DNA of 64,000 nucleotides from Auriscalpium vulgare (taxonomy: Eukaryota; Basidiomycota; Agaricomycetes; Russulales; Auriscalpiaceae). The stretch lies in the NCBI GenBank assembly GCA_019915015.1, contig JAHBBC010000021.1:186001-250000 (forward strand). The letters run 5' to 3'. A program made the translations under genes and the position numbers. The notes beneath the pieces are model-generated. The model saw nothing but the letters and a program-made list of their open reading frames with translations. It had not been told where the DNA came from and made no database searches. Shown piece by piece: positions 8,645 to 19,630 of the stretch. Position 1 is the first letter of the stretch. Each line of letters begins with the position of its first letter.

Positions 8645-8910
8645 GTTGGCCTGACGCGTGCCCATCAGGGTTTCGCCGACGGTTCTCCGGGACCGCAATC
8701 CCATCACGTTGCCCCGCACACCACGTCCACGCAAAGTGGCGTGTACGCTCCTGAATTGCCTGGTACGCTCATAGCCGCCGCGTAGCGGCGACTTCTCGTT
8801 TCCTTCTCGCTTTCGTTTACGCGCCTCAGCGCTTTTCCTTATCTCTCTTATCTTTCATTCATTTCTATTATCTACTTGACTTCCTCTTATCTCGCAGAAC
8901 AGGCATCGAT
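8645..8910 (+). repeat. Split direct repeat unit B2 (right end of the Ngaro element)
   Basis: A 266-bp copy of 1992-2257 with one difference seen. It ends with CAGGCATCGAT at 8910; the following bases (TCCCCAAC) differ from those that follow the first copy (GTTACAGT), which fixes the element boundary. Host gene sequence starts within 50 bp. Confidence 0.9.
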
Positions 8911-8955
8911 TCCCCAACACCCTCGCCATGAATCAATCCCCCCTGCCAATTCTCC

Positions 8956-9860
8956 ATGGATAGATTCCTCACAGTTACCAAGCCCTCTCGTCAATTTTCT
9001 GCTCGCGACGACGGCAAGAACAAGTCTCGGCCCAAGCACAGATTCAACCCTTACCATGATGCCGATCAGAGCGAAGACATCAGTTTCGAGAAATGGAGAT
9101 CTGAAAGAGGGCACCACCAGTACGAGCGTACCCTACACGTGAAGCATCCTACTCATGCCACCCACAGTCTCAACGCCGCGAACCGCAAGGCCTCGTCCTC
9201 CAAGATCACTCAGCAGATTCTGAATACCCTCTCCGACGAGTCGAACCCTATCACTCACTCTGACGTCGTTAGCCGCGCAGGTGGGTTATCGTGTGGATGC
9301 ATACATGGGGTTAGAGATCAAATTCATTGCCAGACCATGTTGTCTCTTCTGCGACTGGACATCAACGCTCAGAACATCGCATAAACCTTCTCACCGGACT
9401 ACGACCAACCAGCGAGCAATATTTCAGCCTGCGTAACAAGAAGATTAAGGAGCAAGCCGCACAGGCCGAGGGGACAGTCCTAAGTGGCGTCCGTGTGTAT
9501 ATCAACGGGTACCTGCGCGATACAACAGACATTGAGATGAAACGGCTCGTCTCGCAAGCTGGTGGACAAGTGCTGTATGTCGCATACATTCACCCCTCAT
9601 TCCTTTGAGGTACCTACTTGCTGCAGGCCAACCAGTGCCGGCGCCACGCACATTTGACGTCTCAGCAACTTAGCGGGTCGAAGACCCAGAAGCTACTAAC
9701 GACGAAGCCCAAGATCAAGGTTCAGGTGGTCAGACCAGAATGGGTGTTTGAGAGCGTTGAGGCGGGGAAACGCTTGCCTGAAGGGCCGTACGCTGTGGTC
9801 ACAGATGAGACGAGCAGGAAAGTGGCAGACATGTTTGGTGAAGCTGGAGGCAGTTGTTGA
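8956..9860 (+). CDS. BRCT-domain protein related to the Rev1 N-terminal region, with one apparent frameshift
   Basis: Three exons (8956-9280, 9334-9574, 9627-9860) separated by 53- and 52-nt GT-AG introns. The N-terminal part starts MDRFLTVTK and is polar. The rest is one BRCT domain: GVRVYINGYLRDT, the Gly-Gly of SQAGGQVL, TSQQLSGSKTQ, and the hallmark tryptophan in VRPEWVFESVEAGKRLP. BRCT domains bind phosphoproteins or DNA ends in repair; similarity to the Rev1 BRCT suggests a translesion or repair role, but no polymerase domain follows. After exon 3 joins, the frame reads SAGATHI then stop; one extra T in the run at 9653-9655 restores THILTSQQ and makes the summed exons divisible by three (266 residues). 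An alternative donor at 9570 avoids the break but loses this conserved stretch. The gene sits 46 bp from the transposon end. Confidence 0.75.
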
Positions 9861-10004
9861 ACTCGTTGAAGTTAGCGCGCGCACGTGGAATTCTACGTCA
9901 AGGGAGCGGCCCCGGCTCTGGCCCCAGCCTGAGTCTCCCGCCGTCACCCCTCTAGTATCTTACTTGCCCATAGTCCTACACCACCACCCTCTCTTCTCAA
10001 CACA

Positions 10005-13000
10005 ATGATTCATCTTCCTTTCTCTCCAAACCACTTAAAGAATTTAATCACCGCCTGCTACCCTCCTAATGCCGCTCTCCTCAACTCCGCCCCCGAATAC
10101 CGCCCAATGCCCAGGAGCTCTCGCGCTTGACCTACTACGCAGCCAATCGTCCGGGTAAGATCAACAAACTTGGTGGAGAGCTGGAGAAGCGAATAAAGCT
10201 TGAATGCAAGAAAGCTCAGGCAAACAATATTCGTTCTCGAGCGTCAGTTCCTCAAGTTGTACACCTTGTCGGAATACTCATGCTGTATCTAGTTCTCTGC
10301 TCATCTCCCTATCTATCATGAAAGCCCTGGCTAGCGAATGCCGCCGTGACATCTCCCTTCTGACCCCTTCCCTCCTTGCTGCGGTCGATGCAGCGCTAGC
10401 AAGCTCGTCCGACCTCGAAGTGGTGGCTAGGGTAGCCAGCTTGGTGAGCGCCTTAGTGCACGAGAAAGATGTCGCCTCATTCGCGTATCCCAGTTCAAGG
10501 CCTTCACCACCTTTACAGACGGTCGTCTGATTGGGGTGGACCAAAGTGTTACCAAGGACTACCTGTCTATCCTGGAGAAGTTTGCCAAGATGAGTACCGC
10601 AGGATCTCGTTCACAGGACCTCGAGTACAGGAACCGGTAAGCCCTCCAACTATCGTCCCACGGTGTTGTAACTCATCGTGAGCAGGACACGGCTAGTTGG
10701 CCTGGCCGCGCTCACAGGCGCTGTGACGTCCGAGGCACTGTACAGCTCGACAACATTCCGCCATCAGGTCTCTCACATCGTCTCCGCCCTTCTCATCAAC
10801 GTACAAGAAGTAGAAATTGCTGTACTCGAAAACGAGTCAGTGTTCTTCGTATTACCATTTGCCAAGCTTTAACTTTCGGCCAGGTCCGTCAGCCTCAAGC
10901 AGAAGCCTATGTCACCTTACCTCGAAGAGTTTCGAACACGTCCTCCTGTTGAACGGCGAGCTGCGTCCATCCACCTCCATGTCGACGGAGATAGAGGCCC
11001 TACGGTGACCGATGTCTCAAATGCGTGCCTCCGTGCGTTATCATCCCTTTTCGACCACTCGAATGGCGCCCAGGTTCCATACGCCGTACAAGCTGCGCTG
11101 AACAGCTTAGACGAGCGGGATGGTTGGAACAAGCTGGAACACTGTCGCTGGATTGCTGCAAAGATGACGGAATGGACGCAATACCAGTATCGGTATGCGG
11201 TACCTACACGGCTGGTGGAACGTCTGCAGGAAGACCAAGACATGCCCGTGACGACTCCGCTTCACAGCGCACTTGCCGCCATGATCACCACGGTCTTCAC
11301 GTCCCCGACCCCGCTTGTCAACCTCTCGACGTCCGACATCATCTCGAACTTGATTACTATCCTACTCCGCCGAGTAGCCATTGACCCACTGGACACGCTC
11401 ATCTCGGAGCTGACGGAGTGCATTGCCTCCCTCGGCACACATGTCTACTATGCAGACCAGATCCACGACCTTGCGGGCGAGCTCATCAGCAGGCTTGTGT
11501 CAGTGGAGCTCAACGGCATACCTGGACATGACAACGATGGGTGCCGAGCTCAGGCGCTCCGGAGTTTGCTTGCTGGGCTTGTCGGTCTCATTCGTGCTCC
11601 GGAACGGCATGATGCGCTCAAGGAGCATGGATCGCCGAGGCTCGGGATAGACAGCCCAAAGGTCGCCAATGCGGTGCCGAAGACGAGTGGAACGCCAATC
11701 ACAGAGCAACCGGTCAGGCTTTCTATTGAGCCAGCTGAGACACCTACGCGCGTGCCGAAGAGAGCGAAGGTCGCGCCCGAAACATGGCAGGATACACTCA
11801 ACCTCTTGTGCGACGGTAACTATCTCGTTCGCGCCGACTACACCAGCTCCCTCGTCTTCTATCTCGAGTCTCAGATATCTAGACGAGGGGAATACACAGA
11901 CGAAGATGGCGTTCGCCGTCTCCGGCCATTATCAGCTGGTCCAATGCAGAACGCAGGGAACGTGATGGCCATGCTCTATGGAGACGAGTCTACCCGTTTT
12001 CTCCACGCCATGCACGTGTACCTGTACGTCCTCGCGACCTCAGGCAGCCTCGGCGCTTCTTCTTCCTTCCTCAGCCGATCGGCACTAGCAGAGGAGGCCA
12101 CCATTCCGGGCACGGAGGACCGCGACTCGCCAACGCGCTCGCAACATGGTCGCCCATCCTTATCCCTCCCCATCCGCAGCCGGAAGCAGTCCGTCGTACA
12201 GCAGCTACTAGCGCGCATACCAGCGTGCTTGTCCTCTTCCACTTTACCGCTGGCTACCGCATCAGACTATCGCAATATCACGGTAGCGTTGACAACCATG
12301 CACGAGCACCTCCCTGTTCGTGGGCTGCTCGCTGGCGTGCCATTCCTACTAGCGCTGGAAAAATTCACAGAAGTTGACGGAGCTGAGGACGCAGGGTTGC
12401 ATGCGCGCATGTTAATCATCCGGGAGGTCGTTTCCCGAGTGTGGTTGGTCCTGGGCAAAGTTTGGGATTGTGCCGAGCTCGTCGCAATTGCCACGCAGGT
12501 AAGAAACATTTTGCAGTCGAGTGGACCACTTCTCAATACACTTCTCAATTCTTCTCTAGGCTCTGGAAGTACTTCCTGTTTCTCAATTACAGCCTCTGGG
12601 AGAGTTGAACACTCTTGGAATTCACAACGTGGGGGAGCAGCCTGTTTCCGTTGAGTCTGTAGAGACTGGAAGGAGGTGGTCAGGCGTCGATTCCTCGGCG
12701 GCCCTCGCAGCCTTGACTGAAAACAAAAATGTTCTCGAAGCTACTGCCATGGATAGCGAGACGCTATACACGCGCCTGTCTGCGCCCTGGAGTGCGGAGT
12801 CCGCTTTGAAGAACTGTGCGTGTTATCTGAAAATCCAACATGCTCAATACTGACCTCCTCGTTTTTAGCCGTCGAGCCTCAGGCGAACTATGACGCCTTG
12901 CGCGGTGACGGTATCTCACCAAGAATGAAACTGGCTCCTGCGTTAATGCACATTGAGAACATGTCTCTTCAAAGTCTGGCACGGTCCACCCGAGGGGTCG

Positions 13001-13373
13001 GGGTGACAGATTTACGGGATGCACTGGAAGGAAGGAGCAGCATGTCGAACCCAGCGCTGGTGAATAAGGCGCCTTCGATATCTACACTGGAGCACACAGG
13101 CGCCAGCGAAGTTCAGCCCTTTCACAGACTGGCCCCGACGCGGTCGCGACCAGACACACGCAAGTTACATGGGAATCCGAGCGAAGTTCGCGACATGTTG
13201 AACAAGCTTCGCATCGGAAAGCCGAATGGGTCTGGAAACCTCCTGAAGGCATCGTTCCCATCTATTCAACGTTCAGAACCACGGTGCGTCCCTGTGCTTG
13301 CGTGGGCTTTTCTATCCTGACTGACGGTCTAACCTGTAGGTCTAGCACACTAATTCCTCCGTATAAGTCATAG
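10005..13373 (+). CDS. EFR3: Efr3-family plasma-membrane scaffold for PI4-kinase, with one apparent frameshift
   Basis: Efr3 anchors the Stt4/PI4KIIIa complex at the plasma membrane. Eight exons (10005-10242, 10293-10443, 10494-10636, 10686-10835, 10884-12498, 12560-12815, 12869-13283, 13340-13373) join with consistent phases to about 1000 residues. The N-terminus reads HLKNLITACYPPNAALL and continues as NAQELSRLTYYAANRPGK, the characteristic Efr3 start; the body is a long helical-repeat protein and the end is STLIPPYKS. Between EYRP and NAQELSR one base is missing at CCAATG (10106-10107); one more A restores the frame, and the summed CDS then becomes divisible by three. Without it translation stops after about 42 residues. 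Because every other exon is intact, I favour a consensus error over a true null allele. Confidence 0.88.
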
Positions 13374-13784
13374 CTACCTATGGTATAGAGCATCTTTGTA
13401 TATCCTTCACATCGGGTGGACACTTGTACGCACGCGTATTTATGCGGGACTTGCTATTCAATATTCATTCCCTATCCTGACCACATTATCTCATTGGCAG
13501 CCCAGATTTGGATGATGAGTCTTGATTTAGAGGCATTGCATATAATTCTTGTAATGCAGCTGGGAAGGACTAGCAACCACCTCGCGCTATGCTTGAAAGC
13601 GTGGACAAGATGCATGGAGACCAGGGCGAGGCGCGTTCACACCATGGCGGTGTTCGTCATTCGGACATATGGTAGCACGCCATCACTGGCTCCCACCAGA
13701 TGTCACACATTCGTGAGTACAAGTACCCCGGGACAGCGCATGCATGTCCGCGCGTGGTCTATACCGCAGAATGAGCCTGACATT
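13374..13784. other. Convergent 3' intergenic region between EFR3 and VPS52
   Basis: About 410 bp between two stop codons facing each other. It should hold the 3' untranslated regions of both genes. I see no conserved coding sequence, tRNA-like element or repeat. Confidence 0.6.
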
Positions 13785-16138
13785 CTATCTAGGCGTCCGA
13801 CCACGGTTGTGGCTTGTCACCCGATGGCGAGCATCCTCCTCCTTCTCACGCCAGTACGCGAGCTCCGTCTGCACCTTTGGATGACTTGGTGCGGAACGGA
13901 ATGCACGCTACGGATGGTTTAGAATAATGCATGGAGTTTGCGCAAAACAAACTTACCGTCAGACCTTGAACAAGCTCCTCATACATGGAAGATCGGGCCT
14001 TAGTTTTAGCGGAAATATCGGGAAGTTTATCGGTGTGGGTTTCAATCAGCTTTGTCAACTCTTGACGCAGTCGAATGAGACTGTATCAACCGTGAGTAAG
14101 GCGTCACCCTACCAAAATGATGCTACTTACTTGGAGAAGATCATAGTTTCCTCGTTCTGCTCCGTCAACATCACAAGAGACAAGAATAAAGCGACATATC
14201 TCGAGCAGATCTTGACCGGGGTCAGCAGGTAAGCATGAAGGTTCGACGACATCTTACATTAGACACAGAAGTGTCACTTGTTGTGACTGCCCGTCGGAAG
14301 TAACCACCACTTGCCCCTTCTGCAATTTTCTTAAGCGCCTCGACTTGGTCGGTCATCGCCTTCTGGAACAATGGCCACATCTGCAGGCGGATGCCAAACA
14401 CAAAGCTCTCCAGCGGCGCGCAGCCGCGTTTCTGGATCTCCCCCATGACTTCCTCGGTAAGCCTTATCATAGTCAGCAGAGGGATCACGGGAGGCAGAGG
14501 CTCAAGCACGGCTTGGAGTAAAGTCTGTCACATTTAATTTAGCAAAATGCAAGATCCGGTGGCGACGTTTTTCGAGCACACCTTGGCGTTGTCGAGAGCG
14601 GGATCCATGACCTGCTTCCAGGTTGCATTCAAGGCGGCTAAATTCTCTTTTGACAACTGGGTTGCCGGTTGATGACTGTCTGTGCTGAACAGGCTGTCTG
14701 TACGTTGCCGAGCGCGAGGTGTGGCGGCGAAGTATTCGGTGCCAGGGGTCGATACGGCATCGTCCCCCGGCAGCTCTGCCGCAAGGGACGTCGGCGAGAA
14801 CAGACTGCTGCTCACTATCTTCGGCTCAGGACCTGCGGGAAGGTTGGGTTCCGGCGCGAAGAACGCGGTGATGAAAGCGTATTCAGCAGTGCCGTTGTCC
14901 ATCAGAACCAGCAGACACGACCTGAGAAGCGCTTCAACGTGCTCTTTCTGGGACATTAGAAGCTGAATGAGTATGTGACAGGACACCGTTTCGGAAGGTA
15001 CTTGCATAGGACTTGTCATCTGCCATATAGGTTAGCGTTACACCGGGTCCTTCGATCCGGGCGTAGTCTAGTCGCTTCAAATCGACGTCTGCCAACCTCT
15101 CCCGGGCGTCCAAATCAGCGAAGAGACCAGCGTCCTTTTCAGTCGACCGAGCCTGCAACCTTGTTGAGCAAACAATAACCGGGTCCTGAGAAAGCGACGC
15201 GCAGACCTTGATCCAGCCCAGGCTTCTCATATAACGGCGGAACCCGGTTTCATAGTATGTTCGCGCGGCACTCACGTACGCTTTTTGGACCTCTGTCGCA
15301 ACAGCCGGAGCGTGCCGTGCGAGGAAGGTGTACAGCGGCCGATACCTGAGAAACACGGATGTTTGCATGACCTGCATGTTGGTAGTCATGCTTGTGCGGA
15401 TCGGATGTAGCAGAGCCAAGAAGAACGCTCGTAATTTCGTAGCCGCCTGGAAGAAGAGCTCGTAAATCTTGGAAGCTGCGGGTGAGAGTGGAGTTTCTGC
15501 ACGTACTACAATTCGTAAACCCTCAGCTACTTCCCCCAAGTCTCGCGCTGCCCGCACCCGTGAGCGAGCCTGGAGACTTTCTAGATGGCGTTCAAAATCC
15601 TGGATGACGGGTATCCATGGCTCTCCGACATCTGTGTCAAGGATAGTCTCGGCAAGTGGTGGGGGAAGTGTGAGGTCTGTCAGCAGGTTTGACAGAGGTT
15701 TCTCGATTTTCTGGGAGAATCCTCAGGCGCCGCCAACGAACAGATGTATGCAGAGTATGCTCACCTTCCGGCTTTTCAACCTGCTCTCAATATCCCTACT
15801 ACGCGACTGCAGGTCCGATATTTGTCCAGAGACAGCAGAGAGGTCCTTCTGAAAGGTGGAAAGGAAGGTCTCCAAAGAGTCCAAGAGTTTCACGCTGGTC
15901 TGGGGGAGCATACGTGATCTATACGTGCACTACCAGGACGTACGACGCACCTGGACTTGGTCATGCAGATCCACGAATTCGCGTGCGCGTGTGCGGACTA
16001 CACCAGTGTGAGCTCGTGCATCACACGAAGTGTTATGAATGGCTTACAGGATGTGCCGTCCTCTCCTGTGAATTGCCCCCTCGACGAGTCAGAAGTGTAC
16101 AGCATGGCTTTATAGTATTGCTCACCGGTATGAGACAT
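13785..16138 (-). CDS. VPS52: Vps52, subunit of the GARP/EARP tethering complex
   Basis: Vps52 helps tether endosome-derived vesicles to the trans-Golgi. Joined exons give EFVDLHDQVQ, then TSVKLLDSLETFLSTFQKDL and SDLQSRSRDIESRLKSRK (coiled coil typical of Vps52), EKPLSNLLTDLTLPPPLAETI, MQTSVFLRYRPLYTFL, ETGFRRYMRSLGWIK, VEALLRSCLLVLMDN, PPVIPLLTMIRL and the C-terminal KVQTELAYWREKEE. One intron (14948-15005) appears to be of the GC-AG class: only GCAAGT...CCCAG joins DDKSY to KEHVEALL in frame. The final exon follows a GTAAGT...GTAG intron ending near 13898. The start is the weakest part: the ATG at 16138 is in frame, and an in-frame 60-nt segment after it may or may not be an intron. Confidence 0.88.
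14948..15005 (-). other. Candidate GC-AG intron in VPS52
   Basis: On the minus strand the 58-nt segment begins GCAAGT and ends TCCCAG. Removing it joins ...DDKSY to KEHVEALLRS..., a run well conserved in fungal Vps52. The nearby GT at 15002 with acceptors upstream of 14948 gives the wrong phase or a 39-nt intron. GC-AG introns with a GCAAGT donor are a known minor class. Confidence 0.6.
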
Positions 16139-16399
16139 GAGATATGAACTTGGTTGTGAGTTGTGGGCGACAGAGCTGGTGGGTGTACACTGATGTGCGT
16201 CACTGGCAGGTCCGGTGCAATCACGTGTCGCGCGTTGATGCACATAGGCGCTAAATAAACAGGTATTCTACACTAGATATTATGGATACAACAATTCGCA
16301 TGCAGGACCAAATGTATGCAAAGAAGATAGCTACAGTCGAAGTAAGTCGCGCTGTACAAGCATGGCGTAATGTACAGAATGTGTCAAGAAGACCGAACG

Positions 16400-18280
16400 T
16401 CACCGCGGCGGCGCCAGTGCATCCTGCAGGGAATAAGAGGCGGTGGAGGCCGGAGGCGTAGGAGCGGACGAGTGTGACGGCGTAGCAAATGAAAGGCGCG
16501 TACTCCGCAAGGTCAGCACTTCTGGATCCAGCTCGTCCTCACTTTCGTACCCGAGGGCATCAAATTGCGACCAATCAAACCCCTCATGATCCACCTGCAG
16601 ATTCTTCACCACATCCACGAGGTCAGGATGCGATAACCTGAGATCATGGAGCCACCGACGACTGATCATCCAGCTCCCAACGCCCCTCGGCGGCATTAAA
16701 AGCCCATCCTTCGGCGGGCCCTCATTGCGGTCATGGCGCCCTGCTCCACGCTTCGGCTTCAGGCTCTTGTCCAGCTGATCGTCTTCATCAAGCATTCGGT
16801 AGAAATGTAGCAGACGTGTGCTGCGCCATGCCATGCCACGCACCAGAAGGGTCTTGTCTTTTGGAGCAAACTTGGGCAGATCATCGCATGACTCCTCGGA
16901 GGACATACACTCCACCTGGAGTGCAGGGTCGAAGGTAGCATGTGCTAATGTTTCGCTTTGTTTGCGAGCCTCTGTCCGATTTCCCAGTTTCTGCCCGCAT
17001 GATCAATGAGAGCGCACGCAGAAAGGGACCGTCAGACGCACGACTTTCTTCCGACCCAGCCTTCGGGCCTTCATTGACTTGTACTCTTCCCTTGCCTTTA
17101 GTGTAGGCCCTTCTTTCGCATCAGTTTGCATCTTGAACTTAGTGCGAAAGGTGGTGTATGCCTGCTCAAAGGCAGCCTGCACCGTCTTCGGCGTGAAGTC
17201 TGCGTCTGGGACGTGCTTGTACAAGCGTCGGTTGGCTATGAGGTCGGAGACCACGCGGGTCATCGTGCGCTTGTTGTGCTCTGACTTTTTCAATGTTCGG
17301 TTCCAAACGAAGCGAACGGGTTCGTTGTCGCCCATAGGGAACCCCTCGAGATGAGGTGGAGGTAGGTCTCCATCCGGATCGACTTCCATCAGTCTATACG
17401 TGTGCTTGCGCACCGCGGTCTGTCTTTGCGTCAGAAAGACATAAGCCGTAGAAGAGATGCCTTACCTGAATGGTGTAACACCGAGTGTCATGCTTATTGA
17501 CGCGTTTGAGAGGCCGCTCGCCGGCATCCGACCTTGACGCTTCGCTGTCAGAGCTGCCGTCGCCATCGCGAGTCCTCAAGGTCATCGTTCTCTTCCGATT
17601 CACGGGCTGCAGGTCAGATAGAAGAGGTGATGGTGTGGCCTCGGCACTCAGTGTCGCGGAGGTCGAGGGGGCAGCATCCGGTGTATAAAAAGGTATCCCA
17701 GATGGCACTACCGGGGACGCATGAGAGGAGTGTGGAAGCCGCGAGGGTTCCCCTGGAGTGGGTGCTGAGTGCTGAAGAGCGACTCGGAGGGGGGAAGCGA
17801 GGCGCGGAGGTAGCTGGGCTCGGAGAAGAGATTCCAACGTCGCGACATGTGCTTTGAGATACGAAAGTTCTTGCTTCATCTCAGTCAGCTGTGTGTTCGA
17901 TTCGGCTTGTCTTTGTTGGTACTTGTCCTCGAGCTCCTGCTCCCATGCGGCCCGCCGTTTGCGTTCACTCTCTTCCGCGTCCTTACTAGCACGTAGCAGC
18001 TCTTGCACCACATCTAACCTGGCGGGCCTGGGAAACCGCACGGTCAGACCGCTGCGGTATATCGACGAGCGACGACGAACCTGGGCGGGGCTGGCAATGG
18101 CGGGGGCGGCGGCTGAGGCGGTGGAAGCTCGGAGATGGCATATTCTAGCTCGCTGCGGTGAGGGACGTAGGCAAGAGGCGGCTGCTGCTGTTGTGGCGGC
18201 TGTGGTGTGAGTGCGTAGGTCCTTGGACGCTGGGGAACTGCGAAGGGGTTGAGCGCATTCGAGAGCTCACTTGTGGGCAT
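16400..18280 (-). CDS. Unknown basidiomycete-type protein with central coiled coil
   Basis: I do not recognise a named family. Four exons with short introns can be joined from ATG 18280: a proline/glutamine-rich head (NALNPFAVPQRP; QPPQQQQPP), a coiled coil (ASKDAEESERKRRAAWEQEL through LKAHVATLESLLRAQ), a Ser/Thr/Pro-rich stretch, a basic patch with RKRTMTLRTRDGDGSSDSE (possible nuclear signal), and a conserved-looking C-terminal half beginning HTYRLMEVDPDGDLPPP, with FVWNRTLKKSEHNKRTM, GMAWRSTRLLHFYRMLDED and GVGSWMISRRWL. The C-terminal block has the look of a basidiomycete-conserved hypothetical protein, possibly nuclear. It shares a 129-bp divergent promoter region with RPN11. Confidence 0.75.
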
Positions 18281-18409
18281 CGTCCAAGCAGCACATGAGG
18301 CTCGGCCGATACCTCCGCGCCTTCACGTTCTGACCAAAACCGGAAGTCGACGCAGACGCGTCAGCGTCGAGCACCCTCCACGTCCATTTCCTCCTTGCTC
18401 TCAACCACC
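18281..18409. promoter_or_regulatory. Shared divergent promoter of the coiled-coil gene (-) and RPN11 (+)
   Basis: Only 129 bp separate the two start codons, so both promoters must lie here or overlap the 5' ends. I see no TATA box. Confidence 0.6.
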
Positions 18410-19630
18410 ATGGACCCAAACTTTGAACGCATGCTCGCCCAGGCGGGCGCAGGTGGCGGTCGCCAGCCAGCCGCCGAGGTCACCGTGCCTGACAAGTAGG
18501 CCCCGTCGCGTCTTGATGCGCACTCCGTTCTGACAATGGGGACGCGTCGCATCTAGCGGGGAAATTATCCACATCTCGTCGCTCGCTCTGCTCAAGGTTC
18601 GGATGACTCTTTCGCCTGAGACTGACATCATATCAACGTGTGTTTCCAGATGCTGAAGCACGGCCGAGCCGGTGTTCCAATGGAAGTCATGGGGCTCATG
18701 CTGGGAGAATTCGTCGACGAATACACCGTTCAAGTCATCGATGTCTTTGCCATGCCTCAGTCCGGAACGACTGTCTCTGTCGAATCTGTCGACCACGTTT
18801 TCCAAACGAGGATGGTCGACATGCTGAAGCAGACAGGACGGTCTGTCTTCTCTCACCGTGCGTCATGACTTCCCCTGACGCGTCGTTCCAGGCCGGAGAT
18901 GGTTGTCGGATGGTACCACTCTCACCCAGGCTTTGGATGCTGGCTGTCAAGCGTCGATATCAACACTCAGCAGGTTAGCGCCTTCCTGAGCAGGCGGCGT
19001 CATGTTCTGATCTTTCACAATTCTAGTCCTTCGAATCATTGCATCCTCGTTCTGTCGCCGTCGTCATCGATCCTATCCAATCCGTCAAGGGAAAAGTCGT
19101 TATCGACGCATTCCGTCTCATCAGTCCCCAGTCGGTGCTTTCTGGCCAAGAGCCGCGGCAAACGACGTCGAACATCGGCCACATCAACAAGCCCTCGATT
19201 CAGGCTCTCATCCACGGACTGAACCGGCACTACTACTCAATAGCCGTTAACTACCGCAAAACGGAGCTCGAACAGGCAATGCTCATGAATTTGCACAAGA
19301 GGAACTGGACCGAGGGGCTGAAACTGCGGGACTTCAAATTGCATAAAGAAAGCAATGAGAAGGCCATTAAGGTACATTGCCGTCCCTCAGCTGTGGGTCG
19401 TGTGACTCACTCTGCCGTTTCGTTACCCCGCGTGCAAATAGTCGATGCTCTCCCTGTCAGGAGCATACAACAAGTCGCTGGAGGAGGAGTCGACATTGTC
19501 GCCAGATCAGCTCAAGACCCGGCACGTAGGCAAGCAGGATCCCAAACGGCATCTAGAAGAAGCCGTCGAGAAGGCCATGGGTGATCAGGTGGTTCAGAAC
19601 TTAGGCACCATGCTGCTCGCCGAACTGTAG
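18410..19630 (+). CDS. RPN11: 26S proteasome lid deubiquitinase Rpn11 (PSMD14)
   Basis: Rpn11 is the zinc metalloprotease of the 19S lid that cuts ubiquitin chains off substrates as they enter the proteasome. Six exons (18410-18495, 18557-18596, 18650-18840, 18892-18973, 19027-19371, 19442-19630) give 310 residues, the usual length. The MPN domain shows [13 protein letters not shown], then the JAMM motif [14 protein letters not shown] (H-x-H-x7-S-x2-D) with its upstream glutamate. [11 protein letters not shown] and the C-terminal [18 protein letters not shown] are typical. All catalytic residues are present. Confidence 0.97.

Larger units (their letters stand above)
1..8910 (+). mobile_element. 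Ngaro/DIRS-type tyrosine-recombinase retrotransposon, 5'-truncated by window edge and split by a chromovirus
   Basis: The element enters from the left edge and ends at 8910, where ordinary host sequence resumes. It encodes, in order, the end of a reverse transcriptase, an RNase H and a tyrosine recombinase, the order used by DIRS/Ngaro/PAT retrotransposons, which integrate without a DDE integrase. The right end shows B1 (1992-2257), A2 (2258-2492 continuing at 8582-8644) and B2 (8645-8910), as expected of the split direct repeats of Ngaro and PAT elements. The matching A1 repeat would lie left of the window, so the assignment rests on half the structure. The gypsy element at 2493-8581 is inserted in A2. 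Reading-frame breaks and an altered RT active site suggest this copy is inactive. Confidence 0.8.

Noticed and set aside
8645..8910. The 266-bp repeat pair as LTRs of a second element
   Set aside because: It does not begin TG and end CA, overlaps the recombinase stop codon, and has no PBS or PPT; a split direct repeat fits better.
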